From: Amphiura filiformis
Lineage: Eukaryota; Echinodermata; Ophiuroidea; Amphilepidida; Amphiuridae
Assembly (NCBI RefSeq): GCF_039555335.1
Contig: NC_092628.1
Location: 59,631,547-59,695,546, forward strand
Reading direction: 5' to 3'
Length of the DNA: 64,000 bases
Shown: piece after piece, positions 1-11,616 of the stretch
How the letters are laid out: each line of letters opens with the position of its first letter
Position numbering within the stretch: the stretch's first letter is position 1
Made by a program: the position numbers and the translations under genes
Notes under the pieces: generated by a model
Told to the model about the DNA's origin: nothing
Seen by the model: only the letters and a program-made list of their open reading frames with translations
The model's database searches: none

Positions 1-1409
1 CATGTTCCTCAAACTTGGTGGGTGGGTGCACCTTGACCCGAGCCAGAACAAGTTTGTTTTGGTTAGTGGGTCAAGGTCACCCGAGGTCATCTGAGATCAA
101 ATTGGTAAAAACTGTTTTTCTCGGAGACTAGGGGTCGCATGTTCCTCAAACTTGGTGGGTGGGTGCACCTTGACCCGAGGCAGAACAAGTTTGTATAGGT
201 TAGTTGGTAAACCTCACCCAAGGTCATCCAGGGGTCATCTGAGGTCAAATTTGTAAAAACTGTCATATGGGCATGAAACTTGGTGGGTACAGTCAACATT
301 TAGAGCGAAATTTTTGGAAGGTCATTACAGGGTCACCAAGGGTCATCTGAGGCCAAATTAGTAAAAACTGTCGTATGTGCATGAAACTTGGTAGGTACAG
401 GCACCATTTAGAGCCTAATTTTTGGAAGGTCATTTCAGGGTCACCAGGGGTCATCTGAGGTCAAATTAGTAAAAACTGTCGTATGGGCATGGCATTTGGT
501 GGGTACAGTCGCCATCGGACAGGTAATTGTGATAGCCGAGAACCGCCGAGACAGAACAAGTTTGTATTGGTTAGTGGGGAAAGGTCACCCAAGGTCATCC
601 AGGGGTCAAATAAGTCTCGGAGACTGGGGGTCGCACGTTCCTCAAACTTGACGGGTGGGTGTGTCTTGACGCGGGACAGAACAAGTTTGTATTGGTTAGT
701 GGGTCAAGGTCACCAGAGGTCATCTAGGGGTCAAATTAGTAAAAACTGTCATATGGGCATGCAACTTGGTGGGTAGGTGCATCTTGACCTAAGACGGAGC
801 AAGTTTGCATTGGTTAGTGGGTCAAGGTCACCCAGGGGTCATCTGAGGTCAAATTAGTAAAAACTGTTTTCCGCCTATTTTCTCAGAGACTAGGGGTCGC
901 ATATTCCTCAAACTTGGTGGGTGGGTGCATGTGGACCCAGACAGAACAAGTTTGTTTCGATTAGTGGGCCAAGATCACCCGAGGTCATCCAGGGGTCAAA
1001 TTAGGAAAAACTGTCGTATGGGCATGAAACTTTGTGGGTACAGTCAACTTTTAGAGTCAAATTTTGGATGGTCATTTTGAGGTCATCTGGGGCCACCCAG
1101 GGGTCATCTGAGGTCAAATTAGTAAAAAATGTTGTATGGGCATGAAACTTGGTGGGTACAGTCTACTTTTAGAGTCAAATTTTTGGACTGTCATTTTGGG
1201 GTCATCCAAGGTCAAATTACTAAAAACTTTTGTATGGGCATGAAACGTGGTGGGTACAGTCAACATTTGGAGCAAAATTTTGGAAGGTCATTTCGAGGTC
1301 ACAAGGGGTCATCTGAGGTCAAATTAGTAAAAACTGTCCTATGGGCATAAAACTTGGTGAGTACAGTCACCATCAGCCAGGTAATCGCGACAGCCGAGAA
1401 CCGCCAAAT
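1..1409. repeat. GGTCA-rich tandem repeat array (enters from left edge)
   Basis: Degenerate tandem units run in from the window edge. Two unit types are mixed. A shorter one (about 107-115 bp) holds the phrases GGTACAGTCAAC, TTTTGGAAGGTCATTTC and AAAAACTGTCGTATGGGCATG. A longer one (about 124-147 bp) holds CAGAACAAGTTTG and GGAGACTAGGGGTCGCA. The anchor AAAAACTGT recurs near 110, 257, 365, 471, 737, 861, 997, 1112, 1224 and 1333. A shared motif containing GCCGAGAACCGCC occurs near 533 and 1392, the second copy marking the right end. GGTCA occurs several times per unit. No coding potential; short open frames here are incidental. Confidence 0.85.
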
Positions 1410-2130
1410 ACTGGTAACTGCCTAGTTACTAAATATTTATATTAGGATTTGGGCAGGTAACCTTGTCCTTACATATCACAATGTTCTTTTAGATGGTTGG
1501 GACCTTGGTGAGTTGGATACTTTTTGCTCTTAGTAGAGACTTTGCGAAATGAAGTTAGAAACAAGCAGGTGCATAACATTTATATATATAACATGTCATA
1601 GATTGTGCCTGGTAAGAGAAGGGGTAGGGAGGAGGAGAGGGAGGGCATTGAAAGTGGACAGGGAGGTGCTTTGCTGGTAGCCAGGGGGGCAGCTCCCCAG
1701 TGGGACATCTTGTCCTCCTTCTTGACCCTCCCCTTTTGGATGCTGGCCGCTGTGATATTTTTACGCTTTTAGGCCTTTTTCTGCCATTTTAAGCCCATTT
1801 TGTAAAAACGTTTCCCTTTGAGAATCAGCCCACGCCCTCCTAACAGAAAAACCCTGACAAAGTCACTAAGGAGGGACATGAGTGCGAGTGGGTAATTATA
1901 GGAGGGTCAAATTTGATAGAGTGAGTACAGATAGAGGGGAGAAGGAGGGGGGAAATATGGAGAAAGTCGGGAAGGTGAAACAAGAGGGGAAGGGGAGAGA
2001 GATTCCGAAGGAAGGGAATTGAAAGAAATAAAGAATATGTATTTCATTAGGCTTTGCGTAGTAATTGGAATATGAAATTGATAAAGCTGACGAGCCTTTA
2101 TTAAATAATAAATAGGCCGATAGGCCTATT

Positions 2131-3011
2131 ACTCGGGGAGCTAGGGCCACTTTCTGTGCACCCCCACAGGACCAAACCAAACCAACTTTTTAGGTTCCTG
2201 AGATGACCCCAAAACATAATCAGGATGTTCCCAAAAATATAAACTGGCCCCAAGGGGGGTAAAAGGTCATCGAACTTTGCATAGGGTCAAAATTTCAAAC
2301 TTGCTCAAATTGTGTTGAAAACTATTCCAATGTATTCCCTAGTCACAAGGATTCAGAAAATGTATAGTTTGACATATCTAGGATGTACTAGCTGTTCTTG
2401 AGTTATAACCAAAAAGGTCAAAGGTCACATCAAAGTGCTCCGATTTTGCCAAAAGAGGTGTCAAAATTTTCGTTTTGATGAAACAAATCAAATAAGGATA
2501 GGATTACACCATCTTGGATGTTTCGTTACTTAGGTAATACAGCAAAATAGGTCAAGGTCAATAGGCCTCAATATGGTAGGGCCTATTTTGCTGTGTTACC
2601 TAGGTAACGAAACATCCAAGATGGTGTAATCCTATCCTTATTTGATTTGTTTCATCAAAACAACAATTTTGACACCTCTTTTGGCAAAATCGGAGCACTT
2701 TGTTGTTTTCGACCCCTATAGAGGCAAAAATGTGACCTTTGACCTTTTTGGTTATAACTCAAGAACGATACGTCCTAGATAGGTCAAACTATACGTTTTC
2801 GGAATCCTTGTGACTAATACATTGGAATGGTTTTTAACACAATTTGAGCAAGTTTAAAATTTTGACCCTATGACCTTTTACCCCCTTGGGGCCAGTTTAT
2901 ATTTTTGGAAACATCCTGATTATGTTTTGGGGTCATCTCAGGAACCTAAAAAAGTTGGTTTGGTTTGGTCCTGTGGGGGTGCACAGAAAGTGGCCCTATA
3001 GCTCCCCGAGT
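2131..3011. repeat. 881-bp foldback (long palindrome, ~420-430 bp arms)
   Basis: The left arm (2131-2551) and right arm (2582-3011) are reverse complements over almost their whole length, separated by about 30 bases. The ends read ACTCGGGGAGCTA and TAGCTCCCCGAGT. The right arm carries an extra segment of roughly 25-30 bases near 2705-2735 that the left arm lacks, and there are scattered substitutions. Each arm holds several GGTCA/TGACC motifs like those in the 1-1409 array. A transcript would form a very long hairpin. No protein is encoded. Confidence 0.9.
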
Positions 3012-3015
3012 ATAT

Positions 3016-3058
3016 AATTATCGTAAGAATATTAATTATTAATATTCTTACGATAATT
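3016..3058. repeat. Perfect 43-bp AT-rich palindrome
   Basis: Two 21-base arms (3016-3036 and 3038-3058) are exact reverse complements around a single central base. It lies immediately outside the right end of the foldback. It could extrude as a cruciform; no function is assigned. Confidence 0.9.
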
Positions 3059-3429
3059 TAATTGAAACGTATAGCTAGTTTCAAAATAATATGATAAGGA
3101 GATTAATGCTGGGTCCCGACATAATCCTCGTTGAGTGGTATCGCGAGTTCATTCATGTTTACTCAAACGAAGCTCTTAAGGTAGAGTCTTTTGTCTTGAA
3201 GTGGGACTAATAACCACTTGACTTAACAAAAGAGAGACATTTTGATGTAGTCAGTTACAAGCTCTTACACATACACATGCTCTTCTTTTGAACGCACATG
3301 ATACACGTCCCGAGTTTATGAGCGACAATACGCTGTTGTTGCAGTAACCAACTATACGTTCGCGTTGGAGTAAAGTTGCCGTTCCAGTTAAAGTAAATTT
3401 TCTAACTTCATTTCGCAAAGTCTCTAGTA

Positions 3430-4364
3430 TATCAAAGGGCTGATGTTGCCTTTTACTTAACAGGGGTGTCTATTCTTCCATTAATCGCCCCCAAATGTGA
3501 CCCGGCAGCACAAATGAGCCGTAAATTCCCTAAATTGTATTCCGAGTTACGGTGTAAAATGTGTACGAAGGTCATATTCATCGGTAACTTAAGCTGGCCC
3601 GACATCCGTCTCATTTCGATAGTCAAAACTAATCAATAATCCTATTGTTGAAGTGGATAATAAGCTTCTACCTTAGATGGCTATAGAACTTTTAATAGCT
3701 CTGGTCTTTGTTTGCTTATATTGCTAAATCCTGTTCAAGTGATGGGTTACCAGGTATTGTATTTTGTACAGGTATGCATAACCAACAATTAACAATGAGA
3801 GAACTTTCTTAAACCTCGTTGACTTGGGGATGATTTGAAATGACCGCCAATTATGACTGTTTGATATTTACTGCCAACAATGTGGAAAAAGAGACACATG
3901 TAAAAACGTAAAAAGCTATAATTTTGTTGAAGGAGCAAAGTTTAACAAACCATAACCCCGCTTCTGGATATCGTTTGAAGTCAAATGATATACCATTTTA
4001 AAGTTTATGATGTTTATTTTTTAAACACGAAATAAAACAAAATTGACAGGGGGAGGAATTTACGGCTCATTCGCCGTGGATGGTCACAAATTACATTTTC
4101 GTAATTTTGAGTTTTTAATGGGGGGGGGGTAAGAGTTCTGATGTGTAATTCTAGTTTTAAACAGTAAAAACAAACATTACACTGAGCATGTAACAATTTA
4201 TTCATTGAACAGTAACAATCTATTTCTATAAAGCAATCTGAAATTTGGCAGTTAAGATTTAACATCTGATTGGAAGTACTTTTTGAAAGTTTTGAAAGTT
4301 CTTTCTAAGATTATAAAGGTTTTTTTTAAAATATATAATATATTGTGTAAAGAATTTGTATTTA
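3430..4364. other. Non-coding spacer, nothing recognised
   Basis: AT-rich DNA without a protein-like open frame, splice-site pairs or recognisable RNA. A short run of G occurs near 4120. Confidence 0.5.
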
Positions 4365-4707
4365 TTAAAGGAGTATTTCGTGATCCTAGCATCCTCTTTT
4401 TATGACATTTTTCAGTACATATCCACGAAAAAGCATATTCCCAAAATTTCAGTTGATTCCGATATTGCGTTTGCGAGTTATGCATGATTATGTGTATTAC
4501 ACTGCTCCATAGACAATACGTTGTAATTTCGTTCTGGTGCACCAGAACGAAATTCAAATTTCACGATATCTTTGCTAAACGAATTAATCTGCAAGAAATA
4601 TTTTGTACATAAACATTATGTAGCCAGAGGTTTCCAGTGATATAAAAATCTCAACTTTTTTGAGAAAAGTGGGGGATGAGGCTGTGGATCACGAAGTGCC
4701 CCTTTAA
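4365..4707. mobile_element. MITE with TTAA ends and 22-bp TIRs
   Basis: The left end TTAAAGGAGTATTTCGTGAT and the right end (reverse complement TTAAAGGGGCACTTCGTGAT) match at all but three or four positions over 22 bases. Both ends start with TTAA, the target used by piggyBac-type elements; whether TTAA is target or TIR cannot be separated from one copy. A perfect 30-bp palindrome (4525-4554, centre GGTGCACC) sits inside. No coding capacity. Confidence 0.75.
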
Positions 4708-6078
4708 GAAAGTATTGCATACATTGTGTGCATGCAATATTTAAATTGCCATCCACATTCATTATGTTATTTCAGCTTATTCCAAATATATAAACATTTA
4801 TAAATAAAACTATATACATGTATCAGACTTGTATTGCTGTGTGAGATAAATTTCTATGCCATGATGTACAGGTCATCGGCATCGTAGGGTTCAGCTGAAT
4901 ACTTGTCAAAAGTTATGGTGGTGGTGCATTGCACTTTCGAACATTCAGCAGTTTCAGCCTCTAGGTTTATCAAAAGTTGTAACATGGTGTTATGGCACAC
5001 AAGGGTCCTCAAGAAATTACTAACCTTATTACTGAAGGATAACCAGGCAGATCAACTATATCACTCTTAATGTTGGTCTACTTTTTTGGCGTAGTGGTAA
5101 AAGCCTAACAATTCCCGCCGATTACGAGCTGCTCAAAGTATATGGTAATATATATCGTGATTATAATATTTTATAATAATAATATTTCTTCATTTGTGCT
5201 ACTGTAATATAGCCTGATTATAATATTTTATAATAATATTATTCCTTCACCATGCAATTTCATCTTTTAATCTTACAAATCAACTATACATATGTAGGTA
5301 CAAAAATAGTAGTTCCTAAACCTCATTAAAGATCCACTCAATCATTTAAAAATCCATGAAGTATTTCTATAAGATCTGACTTGGTAGTATTGTAGCTTTG
5401 CCTATTATCTAAAGTCATCCAACCAAAACTGAAATCATTTGCTTTGGTAAGGCAGTGTTCTGTTTAGTGAAACATTTTTCATGAGTAGCCTCTTCACTCC
5501 ACCAGGCTGTATAAATCTTGCTACTGTATTGTAACCTAGCTCCTCTCCCTAATGATACATGTACACATGTCCCATTGAATCATATTAGTAGATGCTTTTA
5601 CACAAATACACCAGTTTCATCTACATAATATGAGGAGTTCATTTGCAAATATCTGATATATCCATTTTTCTCAATTTGAGATATATTGGCAAATATAACT
5701 GATCTAGCAAATACTAAGAATAATGTACTCTTTCTGATCATATCTTGGAATTTTATAGCGGGGTGTCAATTTAACACCATCATTATAGGGCACATGTTGA
5801 GATGTTGGGGCCTTTAATATCTCAAAAAGCTTGAAAATGGCGGATATCATGCTTTGCATAGAACTCGTCATACTGTTATGATTAGATTGTCCAAAGCTAA
5901 GGCCAAAAACTTATAATAGTATGTCTCAAAGCTTGCGAATGCGGATTACAGAATACGATTTTTCTTTCCTCAAACCTTAAGTCAAAATAAGTTTGAGATG
6001 CTTATACTTACATGTATACACAATGAAATATCATCACTATCACAAAATACCAACAAGGCTTTTAACATTTTTAACATT
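4708..6078. other. Non-coding spacer with a dispersed repeat copy
   Basis: No gene is visible. It contains the dispersed repeat at 5042-5141, annotated separately. A locally duplicated AT-rich segment near 5160-5240 has the phrase GATTATAATATTTTATAAT twice. Confidence 0.5.
5042..5141 (+). repeat. Dispersed ~100-bp repeat, copy 1
   Basis: This segment (phrases GGCAGATCAACTATATCACT, GTAGTGGTAAAAGCCTAA, CGCCGATTACGAGCTG) recurs in inverted orientation at 23239-23335. A fragment of it lies at 23470-23499. It is an unclassified interspersed repeat. Confidence 0.75.
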
Positions 6079-6084
6079 TTTATT
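6079..6084 (-). promoter_or_regulatory. Candidate poly(A) signal of the TRIM gene
   Basis: AATAAA on the minus strand, about 145 bases past the TRIM stop codon. Spacing and orientation fit the gene's 3' end, but the motif is common in AT-rich DNA. Confidence 0.45.
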
Positions 6085-6227
6085 GACATTTTTGGGTATT
6101 TTTGTTTTTAAAAATTTGCAGGAAAACTAAATTGGAAAATTCCTCCAAGACAAATGTACATCACAAAATTATGTGTGGGGCAGCTTTGAGACATACTTGT
6201 TTTTGCCTGACATTTTTTGTTCAATCG

Positions 6228-8254
6228 TCACTCCAAAGCAAATACTTTGACTCCACTCTCATTTCCTGTCCATCTTCCCTGGCTCACCAGCAACTTGGGA
6301 CGACCATCTTCTTCACTTGATGTAATCCCCGTACCCCAGCTGACTATATTAGCGATCATACCCAAATACTTCCCAGTCGATGCACAGAAGCAGTACACAC
6401 CACTGTTAAGAGCAAAGTTGTTCACAAAGATAAGATCATGAGCGACGCAGAGTCCTGTAGGATACCACATGTCTGGCGATAATCCTGTAGGTATGCTACA
6501 GTTATGAAGGAGTATCCTTCTTGATCGTACATATTCACAGCATGTTCTTCATAGGAACTTGCTACGATAACTGATTGAGCTGTCACCTGGATATACCATG
6601 GTTGTATATCCACTTGTATGCTACTTATATGTGTACCATCCAGACGATGCTTACTGATGTATTTGGATTTGATGTCACCAACAAGAACATGTTGAGTGGC
6701 AGCATCAACAGTGATGCCAATAAGACTGGATTCTTCATCTTCCTGATTGGAAGGCACGTTGCTAGGAGATACTGCAGGAAACTTATATTGCAAGGTACCA
6801 TCAGCATTGAAGACTTCCACCAAATCTGCAAGCCCAGTGACAAAGTAGAGGCCATTAGCACTAACAGCAATCCCATGAGTACCTCCACTATTTGACCTTC
6901 CCCTTGTACCTTGTATTGGAAATTTAAACTCCCCCAGTTTGTTGTACACAGCGACTCGACAGGCTCCAATATCTGCAACAGCAATATCACTGTTTGGATG
7001 AACTACAATACCTCTACCTTGGTTTATCTGACGATGAGAAGCGAAGTGCTTCAGTAACACCCATGTACCCAACTCTTCACTACGCCTTGGGGTAAGATAA
7101 CCAAGAGGTGGAACTGAACAGCTGCTTGATGAACTCGAGTAAGCAGCAAACCTTACTCCTGCAGATTCATTGCAGAATTTTGCAGGTTTCAAATTGGCCA
7201 GCTGTTGAAGTGTATCAGTTAATGTTGCATAAAGTTCAGCAGTAGCATAAAAGGAGCTTGAGCTTGTCGCTTGACTGACCATATCAAGAGCATTCTTAAG
7301 GCGAGCTTGGTGGAACAGAAGGTCTTCAAGGTGCTTATTCATTGCAGTAGATTGCTCCATTTCATGCCTCTTCAGTGACTTATCAAGATCCTGCTTTCTC
7401 TTATCAAGTGTCACCAACATCTGTGCTCGTGCGACCTGTGAGGACTCATCGATTCCATCAAAGGCTTTCTGTACAGAGTCTTTGAACTCATCTTTTGTCT
7501 TTTTCGCTTCATCAATCGCATCACCGATTTCTTTCGTCATCTGTTGACACTGCTCTGCTAGTTCCTTGATTCGTTCTTGTTGATTAGTGTCACTCCCTGG
7601 TAGATCTACGTAAGTATGACTTCCTGATGGGTGCGTTTCTTCACTACAAACTTTGCAAATTGGAATATTGCAAGTATAGCAAAACAGCTGCAGAGTCTCT
7701 CCCTTGTGCACTTCACAAAACTGCTCCTTGGGTTTGGAGTTAAAATCAACAGTCCCTGATTTCAACTCCTTCAAGGTGCAGACACGGTGGCTTTTGAGCA
7801 CTCGAACAGTCTTGTGTGCATCATAACATTTCTCACAAAGAAAGTCCTTGCATTCTAGGCACCTGGCCACTGCTATTAAAGTAGAATCATTACATGATGT
7901 GCAAGGAATCAACTTCTCTTGCAGGGATCTCCTGTCCTTCAAAGTTGTTATGTAGAAATTGGACACAACCAAACTCTCTAGGCCAGAGGGTGGTATTTGG
8001 AAGCTCTTTTTACACATTGGACATTGGATTGACTTTCTAGGTACTTGGCTGCTTTGAGCTAGTCGTTGCATACAAGGAAAACAGAAAGAATGAAGGCATG
8101 GGAAAGCTCTAGGATCGGTCATCGTACGAAGACAGATGCTGCATTGGATGAGACCTGCAATTTCTTTGTCCTCCTCTTCATCTTGATCTTCTCTTCCTTG
8201 GTGCTGCTCACGCATGAACCGCTCAAATATTTTCTGACCAGGTTTATCTGCCAT
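6228..8254 (-). CDS. TRIM-type E3 ubiquitin ligase (RING, two B-boxes, coiled coil, NHL-like C-terminus), one apparent frameshift
   Basis: A single coding exon of about 675 residues once one frameshift is allowed. Visible in order: RING finger at residues ~38-81 (C38, C41, C53, H55, C58, C61, C78, C81); a first B-box-like zinc cluster ~118-156; a B-box 2 starting C180-x2-H183 and ending near 216; a Lys/Glu/Gln-rich coiled coil ~226-345; then beta-propeller-like NHL repeats from ~400 (phrases such as GRGIVVHPNSDIAVAD and THGIAVSANGLYFV). This order is that of TRIM2/3/32/71-class proteins: the RING recruits a ubiquitin E2, the coiled coil dimerises, and the propeller binds partners or RNA. The orthologue cannot be assigned. 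The first frame terminates at 6422. From about 6491 downward the next frame continues the propeller (MWYPTGLCVAHDLIFVNN...) to a stop at 6228. A single-base indel near 6491 therefore breaks the gene, or is an assembly error. The start ATG follows directly after TTTTCAG, a 3' splice site, so a 5' UTR exon should lie upstream (above 8260). Confidence 0.88.
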
Positions 8255-8260
8255 CTGAAA

Positions 8261-9215
8261 ATTATATAAAAAATATTTACATTCATTGGCTGCAGTTCAA
8301 TCAACTTTCAGTTTCAAGTCGTAATAGACTATGCCAGTTGAAATCCATACACCCTCTGTGGAAGTGACAACTGACAATATAGGGAAAATGGAGTGAGTAT
8401 ACATGACTAACCCTAACCCAACCAAGTCTCACTAAAGCTCACTCAGCAGGAAACAGACTAGGAGTGTGAGAGTTGATCAGTCAATTTGAGAAAGTACTAC
8501 GATGTAGTACGAAACGTCATTGAGGTATGTTTATAACATCTTTATACCGAAATACTTTTGGATTTGTACACCAGAACTTTTGTAAATAATGCTCTATAAA
8601 TGGTTAGGAAAACACTACAGAAATGTTCATATGCAAATTTTGCAAAAGGCAACTTTTTTGGAGACTTGATCATGAATTCATGTATACACTGTAGACATAT
8701 ATATAGTGAAAATTGCACTTTTCTTAAAGCTATACTCCCTAGCCCTAATATTCTGGTCATAGTAACTGTTTTTACTTTTACTACCACCTGGCACTTTACA
8801 TTGAAAATGTGGGAGGGAATTGCATGAATAAACCAGAACAAAAGTAGAAAGCACTTCAATGGTTGAATGAACCAATACAAATGTGTGTTGGGTTGCTAAT
8901 ATAAATAACCACTTGAGAACACACAATTGTTGGTCATTTCTAAATACTGTATTACAGAAATGCGAATTGCACGCATTATCACAGTCTGTGGAAATCGCCG
9001 CCGTATTTGCATACTGAACATGCGCACAATTTGCTGTTTTGCAAAAGCAACTGGGTATAGACTGACCCCGAGACTGACGTCCTCAGTCGATCAACGTTCA
9101 CTAGTAAGCATTACACACATCCTGGGAGCTCTCCACTAAACCAATGCATCATTCATGTTCCGATAAAAGAAGCCTTGTCTATATTTTGTGCTCCTATGTG
9201 GACAGACGCTACACA
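8261..9215. other. Non-coding region upstream of the TRIM coding exon
   Basis: It probably contains the 5' UTR intron and promoter of the TRIM gene, but no specific 5' exon could be fixed. No other coding sequence is seen. Confidence 0.4.
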
Positions 9216-9344
9216 TTAAAGACTGAATTAAAAAGACTAGTTTGCGTCTGACGTCATTGGTTGCTGACCTGCGCAGTACAGCATTTTTGGTCTGGATGAC
9301 AGGACGTCATACGCAAACTAGTTTTTTTTAATTTGGTCTTCAAT
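9216..9344. mobile_element. Short palindromic MITE (~129 bp)
   Basis: The left arm, starting TTAAAGACTGAATT and reaching ACTAGTTTGCGTCTGACGTC, is matched in reverse complement by the right arm (GACGTCATACGCAAACTAGT onward) over about 40 bases with a few mismatches. The loop is about 48 bases. No coding capacity. Confidence 0.75.
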
Positions 9345-9382
9345 TATAGATGCTTGCTGTTTGTATGCATCTCCCTGAGTGC

Positions 9383-10860
9383 TTCTTCTTCTTCTTCTTC
9401 TTCTTGGTTGAGTCGGTAGATACAGATTATTAGCTGCAGTTCACCAACTTTTTGGGTCATGGTCGCGGATATATGGTGCGTGTCTGACGGTGTCTCTATC
9501 TAATTGTTCTGTTTGGTTGACTGTTGAGCCGGTTCTTGAAGCTATCAATTGTGCTTGCCTTGATTGTTTCTTCTCCTGTTGCGTTCCACTCCCTAATTGC
9601 TCTTGGAAAATAGCTGTACTTGTATGTGTTGAGTCTTGCATAAATTGGTTTATAATTGCTGCTGTTCTTCTTCCTGGTTCTTGTTTCTTTTATTAGCTCC
9701 ATATGGTCGTTCTTGTTTATGCCCACCATGTTGTTTGTTATCTTATACATCATTGCTAGTCTTGCTTGCTTCCTTCTATCTTCCAATAAATCCCATCCTA
9801 ACTCCTGTATCATCTTGGTCACACTACTTCTTTGCTTGAAGTCCCCATGCAAAATCTGGCAGCCTTACGCTGCACGGCTTCAAGTTGATTTATTGCTCCA
9901 TCCTGGTATGGCCCCCAGACTGTGCTTGCATATTCGAGTATTGGCCGCACTAAAGCCATATATGCAGTTTCTTTAACTTCCTTGGTGCAGAACCATAGGT
10001 TTCTTCTGAGACAACCAAGCACCCTGTTTGCTTTAGAAATTGTGTTTTTCCTCTGTGTATTCCAATTGAGCTTGTTATCAATTTCTATTCCCAGGTATGG
10101 GTGCGATGACACTTCTTGCAGTTTTTCTGGCAAAAAGTATAATCCATATCCGGAGGTTGCATCTTGTTGCTAATTTTCATTATGTAGCATTTTGCTGCAT
10201 TAAAGGACATCCCCATCTATTCTGCCATTCTTCAAGCTTTCTCAAGTCATCTTGAAGAGTTTGAAGGTCCTGCTGTGTTTTTGCTGCTGTGTAGATGACA
10301 CAGTCATCCGCGAACATTCTTGCCTTGTTTGCAAGGTTATCTGGAAGATCATTTATATAGATCAAAAATCCAGTGGTCCTGTGACTGTACCTTGTGGTAC
10401 GCTGGAAGTGACTTGCTTGGTTTCAGATGTGATCCCATCGCAAACAACTCTTTGTGTTCTTTCTGTTAAAAAGTGACGAATCCATTTTTGCAGATTCCCT
10501 CGGATTCCGTAGAAATCTAGCTTACTAAGCAGACGTTAGATGCGGCACTTTATCGAATGCCTTTTGAAATCTAGAATAGCCATGTGTACAGTTTCTCCCT
10601 CTTCCATACTTTTTGTCAGATCATTCAATGTCAGTATTAACTGGGTCTCTGTTGAATGCTTGGCCCGGAAACCATGCTGGTTATCAACTAGAATATTATG
10701 CTCTTCCAGATGATCCATGATGTGCGAATGCACTATGTGCTCTAATATTTTGCACACAACACTTGTTAAGGAGACAGGTCTATAGTTACTTGGTTTAGCC
10801 CTGTCACCTTTTTTAAATATAGGACATATGTCTGCCTGTCTCCATGTGTTCATGACTAAA
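9383..10860 (-). mobile_element. 5'-truncated, frameshifted non-LTR retrotransposon (reverse transcriptase part of ORF2)
   Basis: Minus-strand fragments in three frames form one decayed reverse transcriptase. 10853-10536 holds CPIFKKGDRAKPSNYRPVSL and GFRAKHSTETQ. 10365-10180 holds IYINDLPDNL and the catalytic FADDCVIY (variant of YADD). 10133-9819 holds HPYLGIEIDNKLNW and VRPILEYAS. 9852-9496 holds the C-terminal PRAIREWNA signature common in Jockey/CR1-like elements. The endonuclease is absent, so the copy is 5'-truncated. A CTT run on the plus strand at about 9384-9407 reads (AAG)n after the coding end, a plausible 3' microsatellite tail. Clade assignment is not certain. Confidence 0.88.
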
Positions 10861-11176
10861 CTTTAAGCTTACCTTGGCTTTTAAGCTTTTACAAGCAAAG
10901 CTGATCGATTCATATAATGCTCAATAATAAATCAATTACACGTCTTCGAGTGAATACTTCATTCATGTAAAAATCATTTATTTTACAGGTCAGAAAAGAT
11001 GATTTACATAAATCGCATCTGATCTTTGGCAGTTGTTTATTTCCGGGTAGGAAGCCAGCCGGGAGTTTCCCTGTGACCTTTGACCTTGTACCATGATTGC
11101 ACAGTCAGACAGTGCCAGACCATTTGAAGGAAAGCAGCAAGAATTAACATACAAAAGAAAAGAGAAACAAATTTAT

Positions 11177-11616
11177 GTGCCCAATTATGAGCCCTAAAAG
11201 GGGGGACAATAATAAACAAAAAATTTTTAAAAAGGGGGGAGAGCAAATTTTGGCAAGCCAAGGGGTGGGGCAAGCAATTTTTGGATTTTTGGCACAGTCA
11301 TGGAGCCAGAAGACGGTGGCGTTGCCAGCACTTACTGAGGGGGAGGAGGCAGGGGGCAAGCCAACTTTTAAGGGGGCGCAGACTTTGACGAAAATTCCTG
11401 GCGAAAATTGTTTTTAAAAAAGTGCTAAAAATCTTACATATCAGGGCAGTCAGCAGGGGGGGGACTTCACACAGGGGGCAGCTCTCCCTCCTTGCCCCCT
11501 GGCTACACCACTGGGCCGGAGTGCCTTAAATAAAACTCTAAAATGGCTACGCTCGCAAAATATACGCCTATCTGGACTTTTTGGCAAACTGAGAAGGGGG
11601 TCTCATGATTATTGCA
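11177..11616. mobile_element. MITE of the GTGCAATAATTATG family, with another MITE nested inside
   Basis: The left end (GTGCCCAATTATGAGCCC) and right end (CTCATGATTATTGCA) are degenerate inverted repeats. They resemble the ends of the element at 29073-29260 (GTGCAATAATTATG). The interior is G-rich and similar to that element in composition. A second element (11314-11513) appears inserted within it. Confidence 0.5.
11314..11513. mobile_element. MITE of the CAGTGGCGTAGCCAGG family (nested copy)
   Basis: The left end CGGTGGCGTTGCCAGC pairs with the right end CCTGGCTACACCACTG. Relatives lie at 19063-19284, 53615-53785 and 60952-61221. The interior is rich in G/C runs. No target duplication is visible here. 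Confidence 0.55.

Larger units (their letters stand above)
1536..3424. mobile_element. Candidate TA-flanked DNA element with 25-27 bp perfect terminal inverted repeats
   Basis: The 27-base stretch at 1534-1560 is perfectly repeated in inverted orientation at 3400-3426 (core GAGACTTTGCGAAATGAAG). Both ends are bordered by TA, as expected for a TA target duplication of Tc1/mariner type. No transposase is readable inside, so it would be non-autonomous. The interior contains the 881-bp foldback at 2131-3011 and a 43-bp palindrome. Element boundaries and the TA duplication are inferred from this one copy. Confidence 0.55.

Noticed and set aside
9636-9976. Plus-strand open frames over the retroelement
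   Set aside because: Antisense shadows of the minus-strand reverse transcriptase.
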